Shown here: piece after piece, positions 18,194-26,593 of the stretch | How positions within the stretch are numbered: the first letter of the stretch is position 1 | Layout: every line of letters begins with the position of its first letter | From: Rhodococcus sp. UNC23MFCrub1.1 | GTDB taxonomy: Bacteria; Actinomycetota; Actinomycetes; Mycobacteriales; Mycobacteriaceae | Assembly (NCBI RefSeq): GCF_000686025.1 | Contig: NZ_JMLQ01000004.1 | Coordinates: 372,001 to 436,000, forward strand | Length of the DNA stretch: 64,000 nt | Direction of reading: 5' to 3' | Notes under the pieces: generated by a model | The model's database searches: none | What the model was told of the DNA's origin: nothing | The model's input: the letters and a program-made list of their open reading frames with translations, nothing else | Position numbers and translations under genes: made by a program

Positions 18194-18255
18194 CGCGAGT
18201 ACGTCCGAACTGTCGTGATCGCGGCTCGCCCAGCGACGGTTCGGACGTACTCGCG
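18194..18255. repeat. Perfect 17-bp inverted repeat with a 28-nt loop
   Basis: CGCGAGTACGTCCGAAC (18194-18210) is repeated exactly in inverted form as GTTCGGACGTACTCGCG (18239-18255). It lies between the divergent DUF1697 and rnpB promoters, so it does not follow any gene and is unlikely to be a terminator. A pair of regulator sites or a dispersed hairpin element are the options. Confidence 0.6.
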
Positions 18256-18305
18256 TGGGTCGACGAGGGGGTCGGGCGTGGGTGGGACGGGGGTGGCGGA
18301 GCGGC

Positions 18306-18311
18306 TACCAT
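18306..18311 (+). promoter_or_regulatory. -10 element of rnpB
   Basis: TACCAT is followed by 6 nt and then the first base of the P1 helix of RNase P RNA (18318), the spacing expected for a sigma-A-type -10 and start site. No good -35 is visible. Confidence 0.6.
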
Positions 18312-18317
18312 GACGGG

Positions 18318-18747
<430 letters not shown>

Positions 18748-18786
18748 GCACACGACCAGCACGGACCGCTACGTCGGAGGGCGGAC

Positions 18787-18802
18787 TAGAACATACGTTC
18801 GA
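18787..18802. promoter_or_regulatory. LexA (SOS) box-like site overlapping a promoter
   Basis: TAGAACATACGTTCGA matches the actinobacterial SOS box TCGAAC-N4-GTTCGA except at its first two inner positions (GAAC-N4-GTTC intact). On the plus strand TAGAAC could serve as -35, with 17 nt to TACAGT (18810-18815) as -10, so LexA binding would block this promoter. The transcript would begin near 18822, with no known gene downstream before 19217. Confidence 0.45.
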
Positions 18803-18821
18803 TGTCCTCTACAGTGAGTCT

Positions 18822-18865
18822 CGGCGGGCCGGCGGTAGGAAACTACGGGAAGCGTCGGCCCGCCG
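18822..18865 (+). ncRNA. Stem-loop at the start of a putative SOS-controlled transcript
   Basis: CGGCGGGCCGGCG (18822-18834) pairs with CGTCGGCCCGCCG (18853-18865) at 12 of 13 positions, beginning about 7 nt after the TACAGT hexamer. It could be the 5' structure of a small RNA or a leader. The same stretch holds an overlapping 36-codon frame from ATG 18802 to TGA 18912, rich in Arg and Pro, with no Shine-Dalgarno. No choice between these is possible from sequence alone. Confidence 0.3.
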
Positions 18866-18895
18866 CCACGTATCGAGTCCTCCTGAACGACGAAA

Positions 18896-18922
18896 GGCCC
18901 CGTCCTCGATGAGGGCGGAGCC
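18896..18922 (-). terminator. Hairpin terminator of the 30-codon ORF
   Basis: On the minus strand GGCTCCGCCCTC and GAGGACGGGGCC form a 12-bp stem (10 canonical pairs) with a 3-nt loop, followed by TTTCGTCGTT. It lies 18 nt after the stop of the small ORF at 18941, so it defines the end of that transcription unit. Confidence 0.5.
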
Positions 18923-18940
18923 GTTCGTGAGCAGAGTGGA

Positions 18941-19033
18941 TCAGATGGGGTCGACCACCAGCAGGGTGGCCCAGTACGTCGCGGCGTCATGGCCCATCAG
19001 CGGCAACAGTTGATCGAAGAGAAGGGTCGACAT
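18941..19033 (-). CDS. 30-residue small protein with leader peptide and terminator
   Basis: ATG 19033 to TGA 18941. AGGAG (complement 19040-19044) lies 6 nt upstream. The peptide begins MSTLLFDQLLPLMGHDAATY and ends with a hydrophobic WATLLVVDP stretch; it is amphipathic with no Cys and no family recognised. A promoter (TACACT), a 15-codon leaderless leader ORF and a downstream hairpin make a complete transcription unit that contains nothing else, which argues that it is real. The function is unknown; a small membrane-associated peptide fits the composition. Confidence 0.5.
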   Translation of the reverse strand: MSTLLFDQLLPLMGHDAATYWATLLVVDPI

Positions 19034-19042
19034 GTCGTACTC

Positions 19043-19090
19043 CTATCGGGTGCGTGGTCCGGCTCCGGTCCGGCGTGTGTACCCGGACAT
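19043..19090 (-). CDS. 15-residue leaderless leader peptide
   Basis: ATG 19090 lies 6 nt after TACACT (complement 19097-19102) with no Shine-Dalgarno. The product would be MSGYTRRTGAGPRTR. Its stop codon TAG (complement 19043-19045) overlaps the AGGAG of the following 30-codon ORF, so ribosomes finishing the leader would sit on the downstream ribosome binding site. Four of 15 residues are Arg. It may regulate the downstream ORF or simply deliver ribosomes to it. Confidence 0.4.
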   Translation of the reverse strand: MSGYTRRTGAGPRTR

Positions 19091-19216
19091 GCGAGAAGTG
19101 TAACGCGGCCGCTGGTCCCGCGGTGTGTGCGGTCGGCGCGTCGCCGACCGTGAATCACGAGGCCGCAGAACGCGAAGTCTGTTCCGTCGGGGCGGATCTG
19201 GGGCACACTGTCGATC

Positions 19217-19402
19217 ATGAGTGACGACGACGATCAGTGGTACTTCCGTATCAGCGACAAGGCTGTCGTGCAGGGCAAGGAGGCCGGTGCGATGGACCGC
19301 ATGGGCCCCTACCCCGACAGGGCCACCGCCGAGCGCGCCCTCGAGATCGCCGCGGAGCGTAACAAGGCCGCGGACGACGCCGACGACACCTGGTCTTCGT
19401 GA
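19217..19402 (+). CDS. Small SPOR-like conserved protein
   Basis: 61 residues beginning MSDDDDQWYFRIS and containing KEAGAMDRMGPYPDRATAE, an aromatic-plus-PYPDRATAERAL pattern resembling a short SPOR-type domain common in Corynebacteriales. It is acidic and soluble with no signal peptide. The function is unknown. CACACT lies 7 nt before the ATG, a near match to the leaderless -10 pattern. The RNB gene starts 16 bp downstream, so the two are probably cotranscribed. Confidence 0.7.
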   Translation: MSDDDDQWYFRISDKAVVQGKEAGAMDRMGPYPDRATAERALEIAAERNKAADDADDTWSS

Positions 19403-19418
19403 CCGCATCGGCGCGCTC

Positions 19419-20834
19419 GTGACCGCGTCGGTATCGAGGCGGGCCGTTGCGCCTCGGGTCGACGGTGTCGACTTCTCGGCTGTGCGCGCCGAGTTCGACC
19501 TGCCGACCGGGTACCCGCCCGACGCGGTCCCGGTGGCGGACTCTCGTCCGCCGCGGCGCGACGCGACCGACCTGGAGTTCGTGACCATCGACCCGCCCGG
19601 GTCGATGGATCTGGACCAGGCTCTCGTCGTCCACCGCACCGACGCGGGTTTCCGCCTGTACTACGCCATCGCCGACGTCGGTGCGGTCGTCGCGCCGGGA
19701 AGCGTGCTGGACGAGGAGGTGCGCCGCCGTGGACAGACGCTCTACCTCCCGGACGACAGCGTGCCGCTGCACCCTCGGCAGATGTCCGAGGACGCGTCGT
19801 CCCTCCTGCCGGACCGGGTACGGCCGGCCGCGCTGTGGACCATCGACACCGACCCCGCGGGGACGGCGACGTCCTGGCACGTCGAGCCGGCGACGGTGCG
19901 CTCACGGCAACGGTTCACCTACGCCGAGGTGCAGTCGGCTGTCGACTCCGGCACCGTGCATCCGTCGCTGACGGCGCTGCAGGATCTCGGTCGGGCGCGG
20001 CGGGCCCTCGCGGTCGAGCGTGGAGCCATCGAACTCGCGTTGCCCGAGCAGGAGGTCGTCGCCAACGGTTCCGACCGCGGCGGATGGCGCCTCGAGATCG
20101 CGCCGCGCACCGAGGCCGACGCGTGGAACGCCGAGATGTCCCTGCTCACCGGGATGTGCGCTGCCGCGATCATGCTCGAGGCGAGGGTCGGCATCCTGCG
20201 CACTCTCCCGCCGCCGGGCGCGTCGGACGTCGAGGCATTGCGGGCGGTGGTGCGGGCACTGGGCCTGCAGTGGCCGACCGGTGCCTCGCCCGGCCAGGTT
20301 CTCGCCGGCCTGGATCCGGCGGCTCCCACGACTCTCGCCGTGATGACCGAGGCGACCACGCTGTTGCGCGGCGCCGCGTACGTCGCCTTCGACGGTGAGA
20401 CACCCGAGCAGCCGGATCATTCCGGGATCGGTGGTCCGTACGCCCACGTCACCGCGCCGCTGCGTCGGCGCGTCGACAGGTACGCCACCGAGGTGTGTCT
20501 CGCCCACTGCGCCGGAACCGCTGTCCCCGACTGGGTGCTCGCCGAATTCGCGGACCTGCCCGACGCGATGCGGCGCAGCGACTCGCTGGCGTCGAAGGTG
20601 GACCGTGCGTGCATCGACCTCGTCGAGGCCAGAGTGCTGGCCGACAGCGTCGGCGACACCGTCTCGGCCATCGTGCTGCGCGGACGAACCGACAAGCGGC
20701 CCGCCGAGGTCTTCGTTCCCGAGTACACCGTCGTCGGCCCGTGTTCGGGAGACCCGGCCGAGGGCACGACCGTCACCGTGCGGGTGGGGCCGGTGGACGT
20801 CGCGACCCGGCGAGTGGAGTTCTCGGTCGGGTAG
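19419..20834 (+). CDS. RNB-domain ribonuclease (RNase II/R-like)
   Basis: 471 residues dominated by an RNB catalytic domain: TIDPPGSMDLDQAL (about 55) is the acidic active-site loop, followed by FRLYYAIADVGAVV, LPDDSVPLHPRQMSEDASSLLP and WNAEMSLLTGMCAAAIML. This family degrades RNA 3' to 5'. It lacks the N-terminal cold-shock domains and most of the S1 region of E. coli RNase II. The fourth Asp of the D-x5-D-x-D-D motif is Gln here. GTG 19419 is the first plausible start after the upstream stop; the exact N-terminus is uncertain. Confidence 0.85.
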   Translation: MTASVSRRAVAPRVDGVDFSAVRAEFDLPTGYPPDAVPVADSRPPRRDATDLEFVTIDPPGSMDLDQALVVHRTDAGFRLYYAIADVGAVVAPGSVLDEEVRRRGQTLYLPDDSVPLHPRQMSEDASSLLPDRVRPAALWTIDTDPAGTATSWHVEPATVRSRQRFTYAEVQSAVDSGTVHPSLTALQDLGRARRALAVERGAIELALPEQEVVANGSDRGGWRLEIAPRTEADAWNAEMSLLTGMCAAAIMLEARVGILRTLPPPGASDVEALRAVVRALGLQWPTGASPGQVLAGLDPAAPTTLAVMTEATTLLRGAAYVAFDGETPEQPDHSGIGGPYAHVTAPLRRRVDRYATEVCLAHCAGTAVPDWVLAEFADLPDAMRRSDSLASKVDRACIDLVEARVLADSVGDTVSAIVLRGRTDKRPAEVFVPEYTVVGPCSGDPAEGTTVTVRVGPVDVATRRVEFSVG

Positions 20835-20891
20835 GCCGGAGGCCGGTCGTCGGGTAGGCCGGAGGCCGGTCGTCGGTGGTCGGGTAGGCCG
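20830..20891. repeat. 23-bp tandem repeat, two copies plus a partial third
   Basis: The unit GGGTAGGCCGGAGGCCGGTC plus GTC occurs at 20830-20852 and 20853-20875; GGGTAGGCC recurs at 20883-20891. Each unit holds a GGCC-GGA-GGCC mini-hairpin. It begins at the stop codon of the RNB gene and fills the gap to the convergent CYTH-CHAD gene, so it may act as a bidirectional terminator or be slippage-prone filler. Confidence 0.6.
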
Positions 20892-20900
20892 CTCAGGTTG

Positions 20901-22436
20901 TCAGCCGAGGGAGGCTGCGCGGCGCCGCAGCTTCGTCCACGCGCGGGGGAGCGGCTCCAGCGCGTCCGCGCTGTCGTGTCCCTCGTTCGCGTACAGGACA
21001 CCGAAGGTGAAGGTGTCCTCGCCTCGCTCGGCCGCGGAGGCGGCCTCGGTCAGGATCGTGGCGCGCGACACCGCACTGTCCTGGACGTCGCCGAGGACGG
21101 ACTGCACCTTCTTCGCGGCCTTCGCGACGTCGGCGGCCGTCGTTCGTACTGTTCCGTCCGAGAGTGCGCCCGCCGCTGCCTCGGCCGCGTAGCGCAGCTT
21201 CTTGGCGTTCTTGCGCACGTCGTGCAGAGCCTCGGCACGCTCGTCGCCGGTGAGCGCGGCCGCGTGAGCCTCGGCTCGGGCGATCGTGCGGTACTGGCCA
21301 CGGAGCACCTTCCGGAAGACCTTGTCCGCGCGGCCGTCCGACGGACCGACGGTGGGTGCTGCCAGGAGTGCATCGAGCGCGTCGAGCAGGGCGAAGTAGC
21401 GCTCGCCGCTCAACTCCCGCACGATCTCCTCGTGCGCGAGCGTGTACAACCGTCGCTGGGTGCCGACGAGGGTCTCGACCACGGGACCGCGCACAGCGTC
21501 GGACGGCAGCGCCGAGAGCGACGCGTCGTAGCGGGCCGCCAGCACCTCTGCGTCGCGAGCGGTGCCGAGAATGTCGGCGAGCCAGGACAGTTCGCCACGG
21601 ACCGCGTCGACGGACGTTCGGTCGAGCAGGTCGCGGTAGGACCGCAGCACGCTGCGCAGTCGCCGCGTGGCGACGCGCATGGCGTGCACCGCGTCGTCGT
21701 CGTTCTCCCGCACGCGCGGATCCGCCGCGAGGAGAGCGGACACGTCAGTGGCCAGGGCGGCGAGCAGCGCGGACCCGGCGGTGCCGTCGGGCGTGGCATC
21801 GCCGGTCCGGAGATCCGCCAGGCGGGATCCGAGCGCCCGTGCGAGCTTCGACGGTGAGGAACCGGGGTCGGCGCCGTGGGAGAGCAGGTAGGTGCTCACC
21901 TTCTCCAGGGTGCGGCGGTCACCGTCGATCAGCTCCACCTCCCATTCGCGCCAGCGAACAGTGGTGTCGTCCAACAAATTCCGGGCGGTGACGGTGTCGT
22001 CGCACAGCTCCGCGGCGGTCTGGTGCCGCTTCGTGGCCACGACGGTGACGATGCGGCGGGTCTCGATGCTCGCGACGGGCACGAGCGGTTTGCCTCGCAC
22101 GTGCGCCGTCACACCATCGGCGACCTCGGCCGGCACGCGAGCGGTGTTGCCGCCCGCGGACAGCGGGCTCCGCAGCTCGAGACGCTCGTCGGACGAGACG
22201 GGCATCTTGATGTGCCAGCCCGCGTCGGAGCTTCCGGTCCGTCGACGCACCGTGATGCGTCGACGCGCCAGGTCGAGATCCGGGGTGTCGAAGTACGTGG
22301 AGACCGGGTGTGTCAGCTCCGGCGCGGACGCGGACACGATCGACTTCGCCCCCGTGAGCTCGGGAACCGGCGTGTCCATGCCGACGTCGAACTTGGCCTC
22401 GATCTCCGTGTGCGCATCCGCACCACCTGAACTCAT
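20901..22436 (-). CDS. CYTH-CHAD domain protein
   Basis: 511 residues. The N-terminal CYTH domain (1-205) has the ExExK triphosphate-binding motif EIEAK at 11-15 and STYFDTPDLDLARRRITVRRR. The C-terminal CHAD domain (about 225-505) is helical and His/Arg/Lys-rich, with DDAVHAMRVATRRLRSVLRSYRDLL and the repeated KLRYAAEAA. CYTH domains hydrolyse inorganic or organic triphosphates and CHAD domains bind polyphosphate, so a role in polyphosphate metabolism is likely. The palindrome CACCTGCAGGTG at 22451-22462 lies just upstream of the ATG and may be a regulatory site. Confidence 0.93.
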   Translation of the reverse strand: MSSGGADAHTEIEAKFDVGMDTPVPELTGAKSIVSASAPELTHPVSTYFDTPDLDLARRRITVRRRTGSSDAGWHIKMPVSSDERLELRSPLSAGGNTARVPAEVADGVTAHVRGKPLVPVASIETRRIVTVVATKRHQTAAELCDDTVTARNLLDDTTVRWREWEVELIDGDRRTLEKVSTYLLSHGADPGSSPSKLARALGSRLADLRTGDATPDGTAGSALLAALATDVSALLAADPRVRENDDDAVHAMRVATRRLRSVLRSYRDLLDRTSVDAVRGELSWLADILGTARDAEVLAARYDASLSALPSDAVRGPVVETLVGTQRRLYTLAHEEIVRELSGERYFALLDALDALLAAPTVGPSDGRADKVFRKVLRGQYRTIARAEAHAAALTGDERAEALHDVRKNAKKLRYAAEAAAGALSDGTVRTTAADVAKAAKKVQSVLGDVQDSAVSRATILTEAASAAERGEDTFTFGVLYANEGHDSADALEPLPRAWTKLRRRAASLG

Positions 22437-22475
22437 GGTGACATCTTTACCACCTGCAGGTGAACGGCCGGTTCG

Positions 22476-23441
22476 TCAGCGGCGGAAGGAGTCCGTCGCT
22501 TCGACGAGGTGATGGATGATTCCCGGTTCCGCGGCGGAGTGCCCGGCGTCGTCGACGATGTGGAGTGTCGACGACGGCCAGGATCGATGCAGATCCCAGG
22601 CGCTCGTGGCCGGGCACACCACGTCGTAACGGCCCTGCACGATGACACCGGGGATGTGGGCGATGGAGTCCATGTTCGCCAGCAACTGATTCTGTTCCAG
22701 GAACCCCTGGTGCACGAAGTAGTGATTCTCGATGCGCGAGAACGCGAGTGCGAACCGTGCCTCGGAGTTCTGCTCCACGCGTTCCGGTTTCGGGAGCAGG
22801 GTGCTGGTGGCGCCCTCCCACGTGGACCACGCGACCGCCGCGTTCAGCGCGGTCTCCGGGTCGGACGAGTGAAGGAGTCGGTGGTAGATCTCCACGGGGT
22901 CGCCGTCGCGCTCCGCCGCCGGGATCGGGGCGAGAAACTTCTCCCACAGTTCTGGGAAGAGGTGTCCCGCGCCGCCGCGGTAGTACCAGTCGATCTCCGA
23001 CTCACGCAGCAGGAAGATGCCGCGCAGCACCAGTGACGTGACGCGGTGCGGGTGCGCCTGGGCGTACGCGAGCGACAACGTCGATCCCCACGACCCGCCG
23101 AACACCGACCACGTGTCGATGCCGAGATGCTCACGCAGGACCTCCATGTCGGCGATGGAGTGTCCGGTGGTGTTGACGGAGAGATCGGCGCCGTCGGCGA
23201 CGTGCGGCGTGGACCGACCGCACCCGCGCTGGTCGAACAGCACGATCCTGTAGGCCTCGGGATCGAAGTAGCGACGCTGATCGGGACCCGTGCCGCCGCC
23301 CGGTCCGCCGTGCACGAACACCACCGGAGTGCCGTCGGGGTTGCCGCTGACCTCGAAATGGAGGTGCTGCCCGTCGCCGACGTCGAGCATCCCCGAGTCG
23401 TGCGGGTCGAGTTCGGGGTAGAGGGACCGGCGCGCCGTCAT
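22476..23441 (-). CDS. pip: Proline iminopeptidase
   Basis: 321 residues, alpha/beta hydrolase of peptidase family S33. Visible are FVHGGPGGGTGPDQRRYFDP (oxyanion region, about 41), FDQRGCGRS, the nucleophile in FGGSWGSTLSLAYAQAHP (about 108), the Asp in VIVQGRYDVVCP and the His in VDDAGHSAAEPG. It removes N-terminal proline from peptides. ATG 23441 directly follows the stop of the lipoprotein gene; GTG 23447, overlapping that stop as GTGA, is an alternative that adds two residues. Either way the genes are translationally linked. Confidence 0.93.
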   Translation of the reverse strand: MTARRSLYPELDPHDSGMLDVGDGQHLHFEVSGNPDGTPVVFVHGGPGGGTGPDQRRYFDPEAYRIVLFDQRGCGRSTPHVADGADLSVNTTGHSIADMEVLREHLGIDTWSVFGGSWGSTLSLAYAQAHPHRVTSLVLRGIFLLRESEIDWYYRGGAGHLFPELWEKFLAPIPAAERDGDPVEIYHRLLHSSDPETALNAAVAWSTWEGATSTLLPKPERVEQNSEARFALAFSRIENHYFVHQGFLEQNQLLANMDSIAHIPGVIVQGRYDVVCPATSAWDLHRSWPSSTLHIVDDAGHSAAEPGIIHHLVEATDSFRR

Positions 23442-23443
23442 CG

Positions 23444-23860
23444 TCACAGCCCCACGAGGCCCGACGCGAGATCGGGAATCTCGAGGATGTCGACGACCTG
23501 GCTCCGGACGTCGGAGCACGCGTCGGTCGCGGCCGTGTCGACGATCCCGCGGTTCTGGATCACTGCGGCGTTCAGTCCGAAGCGTGCCGCCCACGTCTGC
23601 ACCAGGATGTTCAGGCCGCCGCGGCCCACGGTCGGGCCCTGCACGCGCCAGTTCGACAGCTGCGCCTCGAGGTCGGTGCACAGCGACTGAGCCTGATCCT
23701 CGGACACCGTCGGGGTGGCCGCAGCCGCCGACGTGGTCGTCGTGGGAGCGGCCGTCGTCGTCGACGCAGTGGTGGTGTCCGTCCCGCCTGCGCACGACGT
23801 CAGGGTCACGGTCGCTGCTGCCAAGACACCCGCCGCGGCGAGTCCATGTCGCATCATCAT
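23444..23860 (-). CDS. Putative lipoprotein
   Basis: 138 residues. A short signal ends in the lipobox LTSC (Cys at about 23), followed by a Thr/Ala/Ser-rich linker and a roughly 90-residue extracytoplasmic domain with two Cys that could form a disulfide (SLCTDLEAQLSNW and DACSDVRSQVVDILEI). No known family was recognised. The first ATG (23860) lies 7 nt after CACACT, a near match to the window's leaderless promoter pattern. It is coupled to the downstream iminopeptidase gene. Confidence 0.7.
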   Translation of the reverse strand: MMMRHGLAAAGVLAAATVTLTSCAGGTDTTTASTTTAAPTTTTSAAAATPTVSEDQAQSLCTDLEAQLSNWRVQGPTVGRGGLNILVQTWAARFGLNAAVIQNRGIVDTAATDACSDVRSQVVDILEIPDLASGLVGL

Positions 23861-23929
23861 GGCCCCGAGTGTGCCACCCGGGTGCTTTCCCGACCGGCCC
23901 GCCCGCGTCGCTCGCCAGGGGTCGCAGTC

Positions 23930-24766
23930 CTAGAAGCTGTGCTCCTGCGCGGGGAAGGCCCCCGACCGCACCTCGGCGGCGTAGGTCGACGCCGCGGCGC
24001 GCAGCTGGTCGCCGACGTCGCCGAAACGCTTGACGAACTTGGCGGTGCGACCGCTGGTGAAACCGGCCATGTCCTGCCAGACGAGAACCTGGGCGTCGCA
24101 CTCCGGACCGGCACCGATGCCGACGGTGGGGATCGTCAGCTTGCGCGTCACCTGGCCGGCGAGATCGGCGGGCACCATCTCCATGACGACGGCGAAGGCG
24201 CCGGCCTCCTGGACGGCGATGGCGTCGGCCACGAGCTGCTCGGACGCGTCGCCGCGGCCCTGCACGCGAAAGCCACCGAGTCCGTTGACGCTCTGCGGGG
24301 TGAAGCCGATGTGCGCCATCACGGGGATACCGGCGGCGGTGATGGCGGCGATCTGCGGGGCGACACGCTCGCCGCCCTCGAGCTTGACCGCGTTGGCCTG
24401 GCCCTCGCGCATGAAGCGGACAGCGGTCTCGACGGCCTGCTGCGGAGAGATCTCGTAGGTGCCGAACGGCAGGTCGGCGACCACGAGTGCGTTGGGGGCA
24501 CCACGGACCACGCCGCGGACCAGGGGGATGAGCTCCGCGATGTCGATGTGCACCGTGGTGTCGTAGCCGTAGACGACGTTGGCGGCCGAGTCGCCCACGA
24601 GCAGGACGGGGATGCCGGCCTCCTCGAAGATGCGCGCGCTCGAGTAGTCGTAGGCGGTGAGCATGCTCCAGCGGTCGCCGGAGGCCTTCATCGCCTGCAG
24701 GTGGTGGGTGCGGGTCTTGCGGCCCGTGGGTGCGGATCCGTACAGCGGGGTCTCAGCAGCAGACAT
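23930..24766 (-). CDS. panB: Ketopantoate hydroxymethyltransferase
   Basis: 278 residues. It transfers a hydroxymethyl group from methylene-tetrahydrofolate to 2-ketoisovalerate, the first committed step of pantothenate and CoA synthesis. Family motifs: [41 protein letters not shown] (metal-binding Asp), [32 protein letters not shown] and [21 protein letters not shown]. The ATG at 24766 has AAAGGGA upstream; the 36 extra residues of the longer frame overlap the divergent promoter region and are not family-like. Confidence 0.96.
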   Translation of the reverse strand: MSAAETPLYGSAPTGRKTRTHHLQAMKASGDRWSMLTAYDYSSARIFEEAGIPVLLVGDSAANVVYGYDTTVHIDIAELIPLVRGVVRGAPNALVVADLPFGTYEISPQQAVETAVRFMREGQANAVKLEGGERVAPQIAAITAAGIPVMAHIGFTPQSVNGLGGFRVQGRGDASEQLVADAIAVQEAGAFAVVMEMVPADLAGQVTRKLTIPTVGIGAGPECDAQVLVWQDMAGFTSGRTAKFVKRFGDVGDQLRAAASTYAAEVRSGAFPAQEHSF

Positions 24767-24900
24767 CGAGCGTCCCTTTCGTCCTCGAGGCCCGCTCGGC
24801 GGGTCCCCGGGTAGAGGTGATGACGCGTTCAGTCTGCCACCGCCGGGTTCCGCGGCACGAGTGCGCTTGGTCACACACCACGCCGTGCCACCATCGAGAC

Positions 24901-26490
24901 GTGTCCTCCCGTCGCGTGTCCGTCCGTCTCGCCGTCTCCCTCTCGGTTCTCGCAGTGCTGGCCGCGGCGTGCGGCTCCGATGTCGGCGGCACTCCCACCG
25001 ACGACGAGGGTGGGTCCGTGCCCGTCACGACGACGGAGACGCGTGCCGATCAACCGTCGACGCTGGACGCCTTTCGGGCGCAGCGTGTCACGTGGGGATC
25101 GTGCGAGGGATTCGTGACCGACGGGTCCGAGCTGGACCCGAGCCTGCAGTGCGGCCGGGTGACCGTGCCGATCGACTACGACGATCCGGCCGGGCCCACC
25201 GCCTCACTGGCGCTGTCCCGGTCGGCGGCGACGGGGGAGAAGGTGGGCTCGATGCTCGTCAACCCCGGCGGACCCGGCGCGTCGGGCCTCTCGACTGCGA
25301 CGGTGGCGCGGGGTACCGCCGTCGAATCGTCCTTCGACGTCATCGGATTCGACCCTCGGGGCATCGGTGCGTCGGTGCCGGCGGTGCGCTGCGACACTCC
25401 GCGGGAGTTCGACACCGAGCGTGCGGACAACGACGTGGACACCTCGCCCGCCGGCATCGCCGAGACCGAGAAGGAGAATCAGGACTACGCCGCGCGGTGC
25501 GCCGAGCGCAACGATCCGGTGTTGCTCGAACACCTCACGTCGGCCGACGTCGCGCGGGACATGGACGTCGTCCGGTCGGTGCTCGGCGATGATCAGCTGA
25601 CGTATCTCGGATTTTCGTACGGGACGCGGCTGGGCTACACCTACGCCGAACTCTTCCCCGAGAACGTGCGCGCGATGGTGCTCGACGGCGCTCTCGACCC
25701 CGCTGCGAACGCGGCCGACGAGGTGGTCGCGCAGGGCGCAGGCTTCCAGTCGGTGTTCGACGCCTTCGCGGCCGACTGCGCGGGACGGTCCGACTGTCCA
25801 CTCGGTACCGACACGGCGGGAGCCGTCCGTTCCTTCCGGGCCCTGGTCGATCCGTTGGTGGACCGGCCCGCGAGCACCGAGCTCACCGGGCCGGAGGGTG
25901 CCCGCTCGCTGAGCTACGACGACGCCGTGACCGGAGTGCAGCAGGCGCTCTACAGCACCGAACTGTGGGGACCGTTGCGGCGCGGACTGACTCAGCTGGA
26001 GAACGGTCAGGGCGACATCCTGCTCTCGCTCGCCGATCTCTACAACGGGCGCCTGAGCGACGGCACGTACAGCAACACCAACGACGCGTTCACCGCCGTG
26101 CGGTGCGTCGACGATCCGCGGGTGACCGACCGGGCGGAGGAGGGCGCGCTCGACGCCCGGTTCCGCGCCGCCGCGCCGTTCCTGGACGACGGCCGGGGCA
26201 ACGGCACCGCGCCGCTCGAGCCGTGCGCCTTCTGGCCGGTCCCCTCGGCAGCCGACCCGGGGCCGGTCTCGATACCGGGACTCGCACCGACCGTGGTGGT
26301 CTCGACCACCGACGATCCCGCCACCCCGTACGAGGCCGGGGTCGCTCTGGCCGCGCAGCTGGGCTCGTCGCTGATCACCTACGAGGGAAATCAGCACACC
26401 GCCTCGTTCGCCGGGATCGCCTGCATCGACGACGCCGTGTCCGCCTACCTCGTCGACCTGACGCCTCCACCAGCAGGTCTGCGCTGCTGA
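24901..26490 (+). CDS. Lipoprotein alpha/beta hydrolase, CaeA/Hip1-like
   Basis: 529 residues. The signal peptide ends in lipobox LAAAC (C24). The hydrolase core has [12 protein letters not shown] (oxyanion, 120), FDPRGIGAS (150), the nucleophile S239 in [18 protein letters not shown], the Asp in [13 protein letters not shown] and the His in [10 protein letters not shown], followed by a C-terminal TAP-like domain. It resembles the mycobacterial envelope esterase/protease CaeA (Rv2224c) and Streptomyces tripeptidyl aminopeptidases. M. tuberculosis has two copies in tandem; only one is here. It is divergent from panB. The GTG start was inferred from the signal peptide. Confidence 0.9.
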   Translation: MSSRRVSVRLAVSLSVLAVLAAACGSDVGGTPTDDEGGSVPVTTTETRADQPSTLDAFRAQRVTWGSCEGFVTDGSELDPSLQCGRVTVPIDYDDPAGPTASLALSRSAATGEKVGSMLVNPGGPGASGLSTATVARGTAVESSFDVIGFDPRGIGASVPAVRCDTPREFDTERADNDVDTSPAGIAETEKENQDYAARCAERNDPVLLEHLTSADVARDMDVVRSVLGDDQLTYLGFSYGTRLGYTYAELFPENVRAMVLDGALDPAANAADEVVAQGAGFQSVFDAFAADCAGRSDCPLGTDTAGAVRSFRALVDPLVDRPASTELTGPEGARSLSYDDAVTGVQQALYSTELWGPLRRGLTQLENGQGDILLSLADLYNGRLSDGTYSNTNDAFTAVRCVDDPRVTDRAEEGALDARFRAAAPFLDDGRGNGTAPLEPCAFWPVPSAADPGPVSIPGLAPTVVVSTTDDPATPYEAGVALAAQLGSSLITYEGNQHTASFAGIACIDDAVSAYLVDLTPPPAGLRC

Positions 26491-26495
26491 GCCGT

Positions 26496-26529
26496 GACCT
26501 CACAGTCGTCGCCACCGCGCTGTGAGGTC
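26496..26529 (+). terminator. Hairpin after the CaeA-like gene
   Basis: GACCTCACAG (26496-26505) and CTGTGAGGTC (26520-26529) form a perfect 10-bp stem six bases after the stop codon. It separates this gene from the glnA2 promoter. Confidence 0.5.
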
Positions 26530-26544
26530 CAGAAAGTGCGACCG

Positions 26545-26559
26545 GTTTCACGATGTAAC
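26545..26559. promoter_or_regulatory. Imperfect GlnR-like site before glnA2
   Basis: GTTTC-ACGAT-GTAAC resembles an inverted GlnR half-site pair (GTNAC-n6-GAAAC) but with 5 rather than 6 bp between halves. It lies 22 bp upstream of the TAGCCT -10 of glnA2. The off-by-one spacing makes binding uncertain. Confidence 0.25.
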
Positions 26560-26593
26560 ACGGATTTAATGCAACGTGCCTAGCCTGACGGTC

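Noticed and set aside
18820-18912. Definite coding call for the 36-codon frame from ATG 18802
   Set aside because: It has no Shine-Dalgarno, its start lies between the proposed -35 and -10, and its end overlaps the minus-strand terminator; kept only as a possibility.
20830-20891. CRISPR-like repeat cluster
   Set aside because: The units are contiguous tandem copies with no spacers and no cas genes nearby.
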